Positions 1-8,628 of a stretch of DNA of 64,000 nt are shown here, piece by piece. The notes below the pieces were generated by a model. It had not been told where the DNA came from. It worked only from the letters and a program-made list of their open reading frames with translations, and did not search any database. The stretch covers positions 124,001-188,000 of the forward strand of contig PABP01000038.1 of assembly GCA_002699585.1 (NCBI GenBank), in the 5' to 3' direction. The translations under genes were made by a program, and so were the position numbers. The stretch's first letter is position 1. Each line of letters begins with the position of its first letter. This DNA is from Anaerolineaceae bacterium. GTDB lineage: Bacteria; Chloroflexota; Anaerolineae; Aggregatilineales; Phototrophicaceae.

Positions 1-48
1 AGCTGGCGCACCCCTATTTTGCGAAGATAGAACAGTCATAATGAGCGC

Positions 49-1500
49 CTAGGCATCATACATGTCAGACGTGTAGTCTGCAGCCGGATCCCAGTTCGAG
101 AACACCCAATCATCCTGGCTGACTTCGAAGCCTTCAGCTTGTGCTTCTGAGATAGCCCGTTCGCGTTCTGCGCTGAGCTGGTCAGAATAAGCTTGCAACG
201 TGCCCGCAATGTCGGAGACTTCCCCGGCAATGGCGCCCTGAACGATTTCGCCCAGGTTCGGACGGATGTCGTTCATACGGGATAAAACTTCTGAAACAGC
301 CGGATTCTTCACAAGCGGATCTGGCGCAAGACGGACGATGTCGCGGAACAAGTCCATTGATTTGCTATAGGTCGGGTGGACATTGGCCTTGGCAACAGTA
401 TCTAGATCAAGCGGCGGTTGGTCCATGCGCTCGGCTAGTGCGATCTGGTAGGACTCCGATGTAAATTCCTGGAGAATGGCTGCTGCATGTTCCGGGTAGT
501 CAGATTGTGCAGAAATCCAGAAGTCGCCACTCTTCGGAGAAGAATACGTGTAGGCGGGTGTATCCAGATCAGGAACAGGTGCCTGAGATACGCCTACAAC
601 TTCCAGGAATTCAGGGAAGTTGCCTTGCAAAACGCCTGGGTTCCACGGCCCATCCATGAACAAGCCACCGCTACCGGTTGCCCAGCGAGAGCGTGCATTG
701 CGCGTATCAATGGTGATGCCAGTCGGGAATAGGCTGCCATCGCGTTCCATCGAGACTAGGAATTCCAGTGCGTTAACAAACGCATCCGACCCGTATGCAT
801 ATTCGCCAGTGGACCAGTCAAACTCGCCCGACGACCCTGCTAAATGAGCAAGGCGCGTTAAGGTCGCACCCATGCGGTCGATGTGGCCGATACCCTGCGT
901 CCAACCAAAGACCGTTCCGCCACCGTTTGCAGTGATCTTCTGAGCCGCATCGCGGAACTCGTCCCAGGTACGTGGACCGACTTCAGGATCGTAGCCAGCC
1001 TCTTCCAGAATCTGCTTGTCAAACCAGGTCAGGGCTTCGTGCCAGCGGAAGCTGAAAATTGGGAAGCTATAAAGCTCGCCACCAAATGTCGTGCGACCCT
1101 CAATGAAGATGGATTCTGGCAGACTATTCTTCCACTCTTCGGACACATGTGGGCCAAGGGGCGCGAACCAGCCTTCGCCTTGTAGTGCTGCAATCGGCAC
1201 ATTGATACCCGCCAATGCGTGCACATCAGGCGCTTGATCGTTAGGATAAGCAAGTTGTAAAGCCTGGCCCAGGTCCGGCGGCGAGAATACACTGTATTCA
1301 ACGCTCACATTGGGATTGGCTTCTTTGTAGGCTGCGAAGACGCTTTCGGTCAAGGGCTGCAACGGCAAGAAGTGGTCCCACCACTGCATAACGATTTCAT
1401 CTTGCGCCATCACAGGCATAAATGAAGCCAGCCCACCACTCGCGGTCGTCGCTGCGGCGATGCCGGACAATTTCAAAAAGTCGCGTCTTGAAAGTTTCAT
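49..1500 (-). CDS. Extracellular sugar ABC transporter substrate-binding protein, Tat-exported
   Basis: This 483-residue protein looks like a family 1 extracellular solute-binding protein (SBP_bac_1), which captures a sugar or oligosaccharide for an ABC importer. The N-terminus has a twin-arginine signal (SRRDFLK at residues 4-10), a hydrophobic stretch and a likely cleavage after VMA, just before QDE; there is no lipobox cysteine. An AGGAG Shine-Dalgarno lies 6-7 bases before the ATG. Permease genes would be expected downstream on the minus strand, which is beyond the left edge of the window, so the transporter is only partly visible. A perfect 14-bp palindrome identical to one in front of the adjacent LacI gene lies about 85 bases upstream, so LacI control is likely. 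The sugar cannot be read from the sequence. It is the only SBP here with a Tat rather than Sec-type signal. Confidence 0.88.
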   Translation of the reverse strand: MKLSRRDFLKLSGIAAATTASGGLASFMPVMAQDEIVMQWWDHFLPLQPLTESVFAAYKEANPNVSVEYSVFSPPDLGQALQLAYPNDQAPDVHALAGINVPIAALQGEGWFAPLGPHVSEEWKNSLPESIFIEGRTTFGGELYSFPIFSFRWHEALTWFDKQILEEAGYDPEVGPRTWDEFRDAAQKITANGGGTVFGWTQGIGHIDRMGATLTRLAHLAGSSGEFDWSTGEYAYGSDAFVNALEFLVSMERDGSLFPTGITIDTRNARSRWATGSGGLFMDGPWNPGVLQGNFPEFLEVVGVSQAPVPDLDTPAYTYSSPKSGDFWISAQSDYPEHAAAILQEFTSESYQIALAERMDQPPLDLDTVAKANVHPTYSKSMDLFRDIVRLAPDPLVKNPAVSEVLSRMNDIRPNLGEIVQGAIAGEVSDIAGTLQAYSDQLSAERERAISEAQAEGFEVSQDDWVFSNWDPAADYTSDMYDA

Positions 1501-1540
1501 TTTCTAACTCCTAATTGAACTTTTTTGACAAACATTGCGT

Positions 1541-1567
1541 GAATCAGCCAAAAATCGGCTCTGATTC
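1541..1567. repeat. Inverted repeat in the SBP leader
   Basis: Seven-base arms GAATCAG (1541-1547) and CTGATTC (1561-1567), with additional CC/GG pairing inside, lie between the LacI operator and the SBP start. It could fold in the mRNA leader or be a second protein-binding site. Only the pairing is visible; the role is inferred. Confidence 0.35.
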
Positions 1568-1584
1568 GGCATACAACGCCAATG

Positions 1585-1598
1585 TGACAGCGCTGTCA
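1585..1598. promoter_or_regulatory. LacI-family operator, copy 1
   Basis: TGACAGCGCTGTCA is a perfect 14-bp palindrome with the central CG typical of LacI/GalR operators. The identical sequence occurs at 2756-2769 in front of the LacI gene itself. Its place upstream of the SBP gene suggests repression of sugar uptake in the absence of inducer. Confidence 0.75.
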
Positions 1599-1683
1599 TA
1601 CCGACCAAAATAAAATTCTATGTCATATACACCTCCTTATTTGCCACATACTGAAAAGCTATGTTCTTAGATTGCTTGGGCTG

Positions 1684-2712
1684 CTATGTAGGTGTGCTGT
1701 CGCGTTTCACGAATTCAGGTTTAATGATGACCTCTGACGTATCAAAGGTCGCCGCAATACGCTCGAACAAGATGCGAGCAGCGGTCGCCCCCACTTCATA
1801 ACGTGGGATGCGGAACGTCGTCAGCGAGATACGCTGAAGCTGGGATAAGCTGATGTCATCAAAACCAACAATGGCGATGTCATCTGGAACCTGGATGCCC
1901 AACCGATCACAGGCTTCTATGGTCGCAAAAGCTGTCTCATCGTTATAACAGATGATCGCATCTATGTCCGGTTGGGTCCTGAGCCATGCCTCAACCTGAT
2001 CGCTGGTATCTTGAATATTTTTACCCAGGGCTTCCACCAACAGAGGTTGAGTTCCCAGTCCCAATTGCTGAAAACAACTGCGTAAACCCTCCAGGCGCTT
2101 ACGATGCGGATAACGCTCATCGATTCCCGGTTTGATATAGGCGATACGGCGGCGACCCACATCAACCAGATGCTCCACTGCCTGCGCCATAGCGGTCGAG
2201 ACATCCACATTGACCGTACCAGCTAAATCATCCAGAGGATCATGGCCGATAATCACCGCGGCTTTCTGACGTAGTAATAGCTGCCTAAGTTCAGGGACGG
2301 GGAGCGTCGGAGTGTTGTACACGAGGCCATCGACGCGATGTTCTTCTAACAACCGGAGGACATCACGTTCGCGATCACCATCACCATAGGAATTTAGCAA
2401 CAAGACGCTGTACTGATTTTCTTGAGCAACCGATTCAACCCCAGCAATCACCTGACTAAAGTAGCGATTGGTAATACTAGGAATCATCAAGCCAATAACC
2501 GTACTGCGGTCCGATGCCAGACTGCGCGCGACCAGATTGGGAAGATAGCCTAACTTGTTGACAGCAAGCTCAACCCGCTTACGAGTTGCTTCGCTGACAT
2601 ACCCATTGGCGTTAATCACGCGCGAAACAGTTTTGCGGGATACACCCGCTTCCTTCGCAACGTCATCAAGGGTGATGGTTTTGCCAAATGATTGAGCTGT
2701 CTTGGGGTCCAA
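1684..2712 (-). CDS. LacI-family transcriptional regulator
   Basis: This 342-residue protein has the standard LacI/GalR layout: an N-terminal helix-turn-helix (TLDDVAKEAGVSRKTVSRVI, about residues 14-33), a hinge helix reading KLGYLPN..ARSLAS, and a periplasmic-binding-like effector domain from about residue 62 to the end. Length is normal for the family. The start appears to be TTG: the only in-frame alternatives before an upstream TAA are non-canonical, and no ATG precedes the HTH. Two identical palindromes, one before its own gene and one before the SBP gene, are the obvious operators, implying autoregulation and control of the sugar transporter and possibly the neighbouring GH31 gene. The effector is probably the imported sugar or a derivative, which cannot be named. 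Confidence 0.9.
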   Translation of the reverse strand: MDPKTAQSFGKTITLDDVAKEAGVSRKTVSRVINANGYVSEATRKRVELAVNKLGYLPNLVARSLASDRSTVIGLMIPSITNRYFSQVIAGVESVAQENQYSVLLLNSYGDGDRERDVLRLLEEHRVDGLVYNTPTLPVPELRQLLLRQKAAVIIGHDPLDDLAGTVNVDVSTAMAQAVEHLVDVGRRRIAYIKPGIDERYPHRKRLEGLRSCFQQLGLGTQPLLVEALGKNIQDTSDQVEAWLRTQPDIDAIICYNDETAFATIEACDRLGIQVPDDIAIVGFDDISLSQLQRISLTTFRIPRYEVGATAARILFERIAATFDTSEVIIKPEFVKRDSTPT

Positions 2713-2755
2713 AATAAGTTACTCGCAATTAAAAATATATACAATAAACACGATA

Positions 2756-2769
2756 TGACAGCGCTGTCA
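2756..2769. promoter_or_regulatory. LacI-family operator, copy 2 (autoregulatory)
   Basis: A second exact copy of TGACAGCGCTGTCA, ending 44 bases upstream of the LacI start codon. It would cover the region expected for the LacI gene's own promoter. No full-strength -35/-10 pair could be fixed around it. Confidence 0.75.
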
Positions 2770-2874
2770 CAAGCGTATGCGATTAATGCTCAAAAGTCAA
2801 GAAATCCAGATAATCTGGGATTCATATTGCCATTGAAGTCTGAAATAGTCTATACGCCAAGCGTAGGACGTACA

Positions 2875-2909
2875 GAGCCTGTGTGCGCAAAGTATGCGCA
2901 CATAGGCTC
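2875..2909. terminator. Long stem-loop between GH31 and LacI genes
   Basis: GAGCCT-g-TGTGCGCA (2875-2889) pairs with TGCGCACA-t-AGGCTC (2895-2909), giving about 15 pairs with one G-T position and a 5-base loop. It follows the GH31 stop on the minus strand. There is no clear T-run on that strand, so it may be a factor-assisted terminator or an mRNA 3-prime stabiliser. Confidence 0.45.
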
Positions 2910-3002
2910 AAAATGAGTAAACATGTTGCTCGCACTATTCGCTAATTTCAGAAAACCCCTTACGAAGCGCAAAGCATGCGGTTGTGTCCTTGCTAACTCG
3001 CC

Positions 3003-5690
3003 TTATGGCGTCTGCTCGTGGTAATGCTCCGTCACCGTCGCAATGTGATGGTAGTCGATATCAAGTTGCCACTGCGTACGCCAGACATGTTCTTCCATAG
3101 CACCTTGTTTCCAGGATTTGATATTTGGGACAATCGCCTTGAAGTGCGGTGCGACACCCTCATCATGATTCGCAGTCGGCGGCATACCAAAGTAGAGATA
3201 GGCATCGCCATAACGATAGGTAATGGCCTGATCGTCACGATTGTTCCATAGGATGAGCAGCGTCGGGTCATGCGTGTCGGCAATGTGATAGATGCCTGCT
3301 TCGTAGAGCACCTCACACAGCGCACGGACATGGGATGGCTGCATCGGCACGAAATAGGGCGCGATTTTGTCTGGGTTGGCGATGAGTGCATCAATGATAT
3401 CCGCCAGTTGATTGCGAACCCCCGTATTCAGACGGAAGTGGCTGAGCATCCACAGCAGTTTTTCGCGCTTGCGGTCGCGGTGCGATAGCAGCGGCGTTTC
3501 GGTCGCTTGTAGCTGTAACGACAGTTCAGCCGTCGCCGGGAGCGAAATACCGGACAGGAGCAGCGTTTCCGTAGCCGCATCATACGAAGATGCCACTTCG
3601 ACCTGTTTACCATCAACCTGTAAGGTGATGTCATTCGCGGCGGTGACACCATGAACGTGCAGATGAATCGACCGCTCGGCGGAAATCAGGCTGATGTCAC
3701 CCTGTGCCGGTTCAATCGACAACATGAGTTGGTCATCGGCCCAACGCTGGGTGATGGTCGTTGTGCAAGCTTGATTGTCAAGATAATCGCGCGATTCGCC
3801 ATCATCTTCATATAGCGTGAAGCTATTATCTGCACCCGCAAAAACGTGTAGATGCAACTCATCAGGGTTATCGATACCACCCCACTTTGATCTAGGACCG
3901 AGGGGAAGAATCGCACCAGCTTTAGCAAATAGAGGGATGTCCTTGAGCGTACCATATAGGGCATGCCAGCGATTACCTTCGTAATGCTCACCCGTAAAGA
4001 CATGATACCAATCGCCTTCTGGTAGCCAGACGACCTGACGCGATAATCTCGTATCAGGGTCAGCGGGTTCTACGTAGGGTGCCGCGATTAGCTCCGTACC
4101 AAACATGTACTGCTGCGGGCAATGATAAGCGGCTTCTTCCTCAGGATAGTCATAGTACATGGGCGAGACGAGTGGCAGGCCATCAGCATAAGCACGCCAA
4201 GCCATCGTATAGATATATGGAATCAGGGCATGACGGAACTGCAATGCATCGCGCAGGACTTCACGGATTTCGGCAGACTCAAATGCCCAGGGGCGCTGAT
4301 CGTAGAAGTAGCCTTTGGTGGTGTGAATACGCAGAATCGGGCTAAGTGCGCCGAACTGGACCCAGCGGGCGAACAATTCAGGATCGCCAGTGCCGCTAGT
4401 ATGGCCGCCAATGTCATGGCTCCACCAGCCATAGGCAACGTTAGACGCTGTCGCCGTCATATAGGTCTGGAAAGCCAGCGTTTCCCAGGTGCGGTAGCTA
4501 TCACCAGAGAAGCCAATCGGATAGCGTTGATGGCCTTCATTGCCCCAGCGAGAGAAGATAAAGGAGCGAGAGTCACTGTTGCGGCCTAAATCCTGGAAGT
4601 GCAAATGATTAATGAGCCACAGCGGGTCGAGGTTTTCAATTTTGCAGGTGAGGCCCTGCTGCCAGTCCAGCCACCAGAAATCGACGCCCATTTCCTCATA
4701 GGGATGGTGCAGCACTTCAAAATAGGCATTCACAAATTCAGGGTCGGTGATGTCGAATTCAACGGGCTGGTCTGAGGCCGGGTCGATGCCCATGCGCTGG
4801 GCCATCTCTCGATATTGGGCTTCATGCGGATGAATGCCCTCGGCTGGATGCAGGTTCAGTGCGGTTCGTAAGCCTTTTTCGTGGAAGAAGTCCATGAGGC
4901 CCTTTGGATCCGGGAAAAGGTCTTCATTCCAGGTATAGCCTGTCCAGCCTGTGCTTTGATTACCCGTTTCGGTAATATGCCAGTCCATGTCCACGATGCA
5001 CACGGATAGGGGTATATCATGTGCCTCAAAGTCGTTGATGAGGGATACCAATTCATCCTGTGTGTAATGCCAATAGCGACTCCACCAATTGCCCAGTATC
5101 CAGCGAGGGACCAGGGGCATATTGCCACTCACAGCACAGTAATCAGCCAGCGCGGATCTATAGTCATGGCCATAGGCGAAGAAGTACCAGTCGATGGCGC
5201 TGCCCTGATGCGCCTCTAACCAGAAATCCTCATTGAAGACAAACGCTTTAGAGTCATCCAGCAGGGACCAACCCGAACGCGAGATCAGACCATCACTAAG
5301 CGGTGCATAGCCATTAACCATGTCCAGCGTGCGCGTCGTGCCTTTGAGATTTTGCGTATCGACATCGCCTGGATGCCATTCCGTATCCGTTGATTTGACC
5401 TGGATGGATAGGCTCTGGGGCGTAAATGGTTGGCCAATTTCGTAGTGTAAAACGAAGGCATCCGTTTCTATCTTCAGGCTGTCAGCATCCTGCTGTACAG
5501 TGAAGGCAGGAACAGGTTGCAGACGATACCACATGGTCTGGCTGGCACGGTCTTCAAATTGACCTTCTGGGTCATATTCCAGTCGAATGAGCCGCTCTGT
5601 CAGAATCGTGAAACGGGCCGTATCGACGCAGATAACCGCATCAGGGTTGGCTATCGGCTCAATATCCAGCTTAAAGTGATCGGGAAGCAT
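3003..5690 (-). CDS. Glycoside hydrolase family 31 protein with extra C-terminal domain
   Basis: The 895-residue protein is a GH31 retaining alpha-glycosidase (alpha-glucosidase/alpha-xylosidase type). Aspartate 342 in FWWLDWQQG is the expected nucleophile and aspartate 397 in GFSGDSYRTW the expected acid/base. An N-terminal beta-sandwich precedes the barrel, and two beta domains follow it up to about residue 730 (the second ending with LYEDDGESRDY and more). Residues about 735-895 form an additional domain I do not recognise. No signal peptide is seen, so it is probably cytoplasmic and acts on imported oligosaccharide. The chosen ATG has a GGGAGGAG Shine-Dalgarno; a longer in-frame extension upstream lacks one. 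The nearby LacI regulator and SBP suggest a shared sugar pathway. Confidence 0.9.
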   Translation of the reverse strand: MLPDHFKLDIEPIANPDAVICVDTARFTILTERLIRLEYDPEGQFEDRASQTMWYRLQPVPAFTVQQDADSLKIETDAFVLHYEIGQPFTPQSLSIQVKSTDTEWHPGDVDTQNLKGTTRTLDMVNGYAPLSDGLISRSGWSLLDDSKAFVFNEDFWLEAHQGSAIDWYFFAYGHDYRSALADYCAVSGNMPLVPRWILGNWWSRYWHYTQDELVSLINDFEAHDIPLSVCIVDMDWHITETGNQSTGWTGYTWNEDLFPDPKGLMDFFHEKGLRTALNLHPAEGIHPHEAQYREMAQRMGIDPASDQPVEFDITDPEFVNAYFEVLHHPYEEMGVDFWWLDWQQGLTCKIENLDPLWLINHLHFQDLGRNSDSRSFIFSRWGNEGHQRYPIGFSGDSYRTWETLAFQTYMTATASNVAYGWWSHDIGGHTSGTGDPELFARWVQFGALSPILRIHTTKGYFYDQRPWAFESAEIREVLRDALQFRHALIPYIYTMAWRAYADGLPLVSPMYYDYPEEEAAYHCPQQYMFGTELIAAPYVEPADPDTRLSRQVVWLPEGDWYHVFTGEHYEGNRWHALYGTLKDIPLFAKAGAILPLGPRSKWGGIDNPDELHLHVFAGADNSFTLYEDDGESRDYLDNQACTTTITQRWADDQLMLSIEPAQGDISLISAERSIHLHVHGVTAANDITLQVDGKQVEVASSYDAATETLLLSGISLPATAELSLQLQATETPLLSHRDRKREKLLWMLSHFRLNTGVRNQLADIIDALIANPDKIAPYFVPMQPSHVRALCEVLYEAGIYHIADTHDPTLLILWNNRDDQAITYRYGDAYLYFGMPPTANHDEGVAPHFKAIVPNIKSWKQGAMEEHVWRTQWQLDIDYHHIATVTEHYHEQTP

Positions 5691-5903
5691 GGTGTTGTTT
5701 CTCCTCCCTGGTCGATAGGGGTAACCAGGGTTAGCTGTGATTTTATATTGACCCAGGATAACGCAATTCCTGCGGGTCACAACCACAATCCATGTGCAGG
5801 TTTAACAAATCTAAAATCTCTGTCATGGCACCCCTACCAAATCACATCTATGACAACGGGCCAAACTACACGCAGCAACGTCTAACAGACACGATGCTAT
5901 ATC

Positions 5904-5932
5904 AAAAAGCGCAGGGTCGGATGGCCCCGCGC
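5904..5932 (-). terminator. Intrinsic terminator after the beta-propeller gene
   Basis: On the minus strand GCGCGGGG pairs with CCCTGCGC (one G-U) around an 8-base loop, followed by five T. It lies between the secreted propeller gene and the GH31 gene, which therefore probably has its own promoter in about 5691-5900. Confidence 0.7.
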
Positions 5933-5996
5933 CTTATTGATTCCTGATGTACTCGCAATGAGATTGTTAGCCTGGTAGCCCTTTAGCAATGACGAC

Positions 5997-7016
5997 TTAC
6001 GAATCGGCTTCGAAGAAATTGCCATCATAGGTTGCCAGGTATATGTCTGTGCCACCACGGACGGTTGCGACTTCGACATATAGATAAAACGTCTCTTCAT
6101 GATGCAGCAAGCTCATAAAACCAATGGCCCGAGCGCGTGGAATATCGCGAATGCCAAATACTTGCCTATCTTGAGGTTCCCAATGTAGACCATCTTCGCT
6201 GAGGGCAAGCAAGATATTGCCAGTCGGATTGTCTTTGTAGATCATCACCCAGCCGTCATCGGTTGCGACAACATTTGGCATGGTCGCATTTTCAGAATCC
6301 TCGCCAACAATAATTGGGTCACTCTCAGCGTATGGGGGTTCAGTAGTCGTTGGATCATCATATTTTACCCAGTCAATACCATCAGAACTGGTCGCCATGC
6401 CGATAGCGGTTGCGCCACTGGGCATAAAGCCAGCAAAGTACATGACGTAACCATCTTCTGTACGCAAAACTTCAGGATACGAAATTTGCTCTGCATCCCA
6501 TTCGCCTTCGCTACCCCGTGCGAGCAGGACGCTCTCGGACCTTTGCCAGGGACCTTCTGCTGAGTCTGATGTTGCACGGCTAATATCGCCGCCACCCATC
6601 GGAAAAGTGTTGCGATCTTTGGTATAGAAATAACTTAGCCATTGGCCATCATCAATCAGGACACTTGATCCAGCGACGCCTGAACCCACGTAATCTAAAT
6701 CTGCGCCCGTATATAAAGGCGCATCATGCGAGCGATTTGTCCATTCATATCCATCATGTGAGGACTTATAACCAATGCCCTTGATGTCGGTTGCACCGCT
6801 ACCATTCCAAAAAAGGTAGAATTGCTCATCATGAACCACAATGCCTGCTGGCTCGTTCCAATCGCTATACCAATCTGTGACACCACCACGTGTAGCAATA
6901 GGGCTATCACCAAAAAGCTCGAAAAGTGAGGATTCTTGGGCTTTTAGCCCACCTGTAGGCAATAAGCCAACTATGAAAAGCAAAGCTAAAGCCTGTCGCA
7001 AAGATCGTGACAACAT
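5997..7016 (-). CDS. Secreted beta-propeller glycosidase-like protein (GH43/GH32-like fold)
   Basis: The 339-residue protein begins with a Sec signal peptide (hydrophobic residues about 8-25, likely cleavage near LKA-QES). The rest has regularly spaced W/Y-G-D strand motifs, including DWNEPAGIVVHDEQFYLFWNG, GIGYKSSHDGYEW and a repeated SxDGxxW pattern (SHDGYEW, SSDGIDW, SEDGLHW), as seen in five-bladed propeller glycosidases and glycoside phosphorylases. I could not place the three catalytic acids of GH43 with certainty, so activity is unproven. It lies upstream of GH31 in the direction of transcription but is separated from it by a terminator. It could release sugars outside the cell for uptake, which is an inference from location. 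Confidence 0.65.
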   Translation of the reverse strand: MLSRSLRQALALLFIVGLLPTGGLKAQESSLFELFGDSPIATRGGVTDWYSDWNEPAGIVVHDEQFYLFWNGSGATDIKGIGYKSSHDGYEWTNRSHDAPLYTGADLDYVGSGVAGSSVLIDDGQWLSYFYTKDRNTFPMGGGDISRATSDSAEGPWQRSESVLLARGSEGEWDAEQISYPEVLRTEDGYVMYFAGFMPSGATAIGMATSSDGIDWVKYDDPTTTEPPYAESDPIIVGEDSENATMPNVVATDDGWVMIYKDNPTGNILLALSEDGLHWEPQDRQVFGIRDIPRARAIGFMSLLHHEETFYLYVEVATVRGGTDIYLATYDGNFFEADS

Positions 7017-7071
7017 ATTTCCTCCAAGATAAAATTGTTTTGATACTTCGATTTTTTGTGATAGACGCTAT

Positions 7072-7911
7072 TTACTGCGCCTTCTGAACGACGACCTGTA
7101 TTTCGGTGATACTTCCCGAATCTTCTTGACCTATACCGGGCACAATATAAATTTCACGAACAGGCATCTTCGCCTTATATTGATTTCTCTGCATCCAATT
7201 TCTTAGCTGACTATAGCTTTTGTGGATGGAAGCCCGTTGGCCCCGATGTATGAGGCTAGCGACCTGTGTTAGTTTCGGTAATTTTCGTAGTGTTCCCTCG
7301 CCACAGTGTGGGACATGAATATGTTTTGGGAAATTCCGATATGCGAGGTAGCCCATCTCAATGTCGAGCAAGGTCTTGTTTGGGTTCGCCCTATTAACAT
7401 CATGCACGACCCCAACGGCTGGCCCTGGATAATTGATCTGATAGTATGTCAATTGCTCATAGAGCTTATCGAATACAAAAGCTATTTTCTCAATTGGCAG
7501 CGTTTTTCTGATCGACAGGTAAGATTGTGAAGGTATGGCTTTGACAATAACATCATGGATATGTGTTGCCCCTTCCAGTTCAATCTGTTGTAAACGCATT
7601 TCAACATTATTGAGGCGGGCATATTCCTCTTCGATACTTTGCTCTATCTGTGATTTACGCAGCAATAGAATCCCGCGAATCTCGCTCACACTGATATTTT
7701 CATTCATGAGATTCTGAATTTGATTGAGCGGTAAGCCCAAATTTTTGAGTGCAATTATTCTATTTACATCAGACAATTGTTCCGTGCGATAGTAACGGTA
7801 GCCCGTTTCGGCATCCGTATGAGCGGGGCTGAGCAAGCCGATTTCGTCATAGTAGCGCAGGACGCTCACAGGGATTTGCGAAAATTTCGAAAACACACCG
7901 ATCTTCAACAT
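7072..7911 (-). CDS. MerR-family regulator with GyrI-like effector domain
   Basis: The 279-residue protein has an N-terminal MerR winged helix (KIGVFSKFSQIPVSVLRYYD, then GYRYYRTEQL) spanning about residues 1-70, a dimerisation helix (about 75-115), and a C-terminal GyrI/BmrR-like domain (about 120-279) that usually binds small hydrophobic or cationic ligands. The ATG at MLKIG is chosen because it begins the canonical MerR domain; an in-frame extension of 31 residues upstream has no family similarity I recognise. No metal-binding cysteine pair is seen, so a metal sensor of the MerR/CueR kind is unlikely. A BmrR-like activator of an efflux or detoxification gene is the best guess, but no target is obvious next to it. 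Confidence 0.85.
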   Translation of the reverse strand: MLKIGVFSKFSQIPVSVLRYYDEIGLLSPAHTDAETGYRYYRTEQLSDVNRIIALKNLGLPLNQIQNLMNENISVSEIRGILLLRKSQIEQSIEEEYARLNNVEMRLQQIELEGATHIHDVIVKAIPSQSYLSIRKTLPIEKIAFVFDKLYEQLTYYQINYPGPAVGVVHDVNRANPNKTLLDIEMGYLAYRNFPKHIHVPHCGEGTLRKLPKLTQVASLIHRGQRASIHKSYSQLRNWMQRNQYKAKMPVREIYIVPGIGQEDSGSITEIQVVVQKAQ

Positions 7912-8126
7912 GCGACATTCCAGATCATTCCATCGAAAATGATTATAAACTCTCAGGCCGCTTGAGAGTCTATAGGCAAATTTCGAGATAGCTATGAAGA
8001 ACATTTATCCAAAATGTGGGCAAAAGCGCGCTGGAAACTTAGAGCATGCCCATCGAGAACAACTGTGTGAGAGCATGCTCAGTGAAGTGGGAATGGTTTA
8101 GAAGATTGGAAGCAAATGCGCGGGGC

Positions 8127-8564
8127 TTACTTGCCTACAATTTCGATGACATGGGAATCAATGTAATCCATGCCCAGGAAGCGGCTCACGGAAACGCGAT
8201 GATTGCCATCAATCACGTAGTAGCAGGCGTCCAACTTGTAGACCTCAATCGGCGGCAGGTCGATGCCCATCGATTTTAAGCGCAGGATACGCCGCCACTT
8301 ATTTTCCACACTGGGGTTTATGGGCATGAAGTCGCGGTCAAATTCATTGACACGGCCTAACGAACCGACGATATCCCGCACAGGAATTGGCCTTATTCCG
8401 CGCTCGCATTGCTGACCGAATTCTATGGATTGGCGAACCTGATCAAACGAGATGAGTTCAACCGGTTGTCGCTGCAATCTGCGTAACAATCGCTGCCAAA
8501 CGCCGCGTCGCATCGCCCGGTTGAATAAGCATTCGCTTGATTTAGCGTAGGTCATGTAACTCAT
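8127..8564 (-). CDS. ParB N-terminal-like domain protein
   Basis: This 145-residue protein carries a ParB/Srx-like domain from about residue 50: IPVRDIVGSLGR, then LPPIEVYKLDACYYVIDGNHRVS with the hallmark DGNHR motif (positions near 120). There is no helix-turn-helix or centromere-binding region, so it is not a chromosome partitioning ParB. Stand-alone proteins of this type are common and are mostly uncharacterised. An AAGGAAG Shine-Dalgarno precedes the ATG. It is the last gene of a minus-strand group after a membrane hydrolase, separated from it by a hairpin. Confidence 0.75.
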   Translation of the reverse strand: MSYMTYAKSSECLFNRAMRRGVWQRLLRRLQRQPVELISFDQVRQSIEFGQQCERGIRPIPVRDIVGSLGRVNEFDRDFMPINPSVENKWRRILRLKSMGIDLPPIEVYKLDACYYVIDGNHRVSVSRFLGMDYIDSHVIEIVGK

Positions 8565-8578
8565 GGTATTTCTTCCTT

Positions 8579-8608
8579 AGTGGGGTAGCTGACGAACAGC
8601 ACCCCACT
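8579..8608. other. Stem-loop just upstream of the ParB-like gene
   Basis: AGTGGGGT-a-GCTG pairs with CAGC-ACCCCACT around ACGAA: 12 pairs with one bulged base. It sits between the alpha/beta hydrolase stop and the Shine-Dalgarno of the ParB-like gene. There is no T-run, so it may be a processing or stability element rather than an intrinsic terminator. Confidence 0.5.
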
Positions 8609-8628
8609 ATTCTCCCTTACTGTATACG

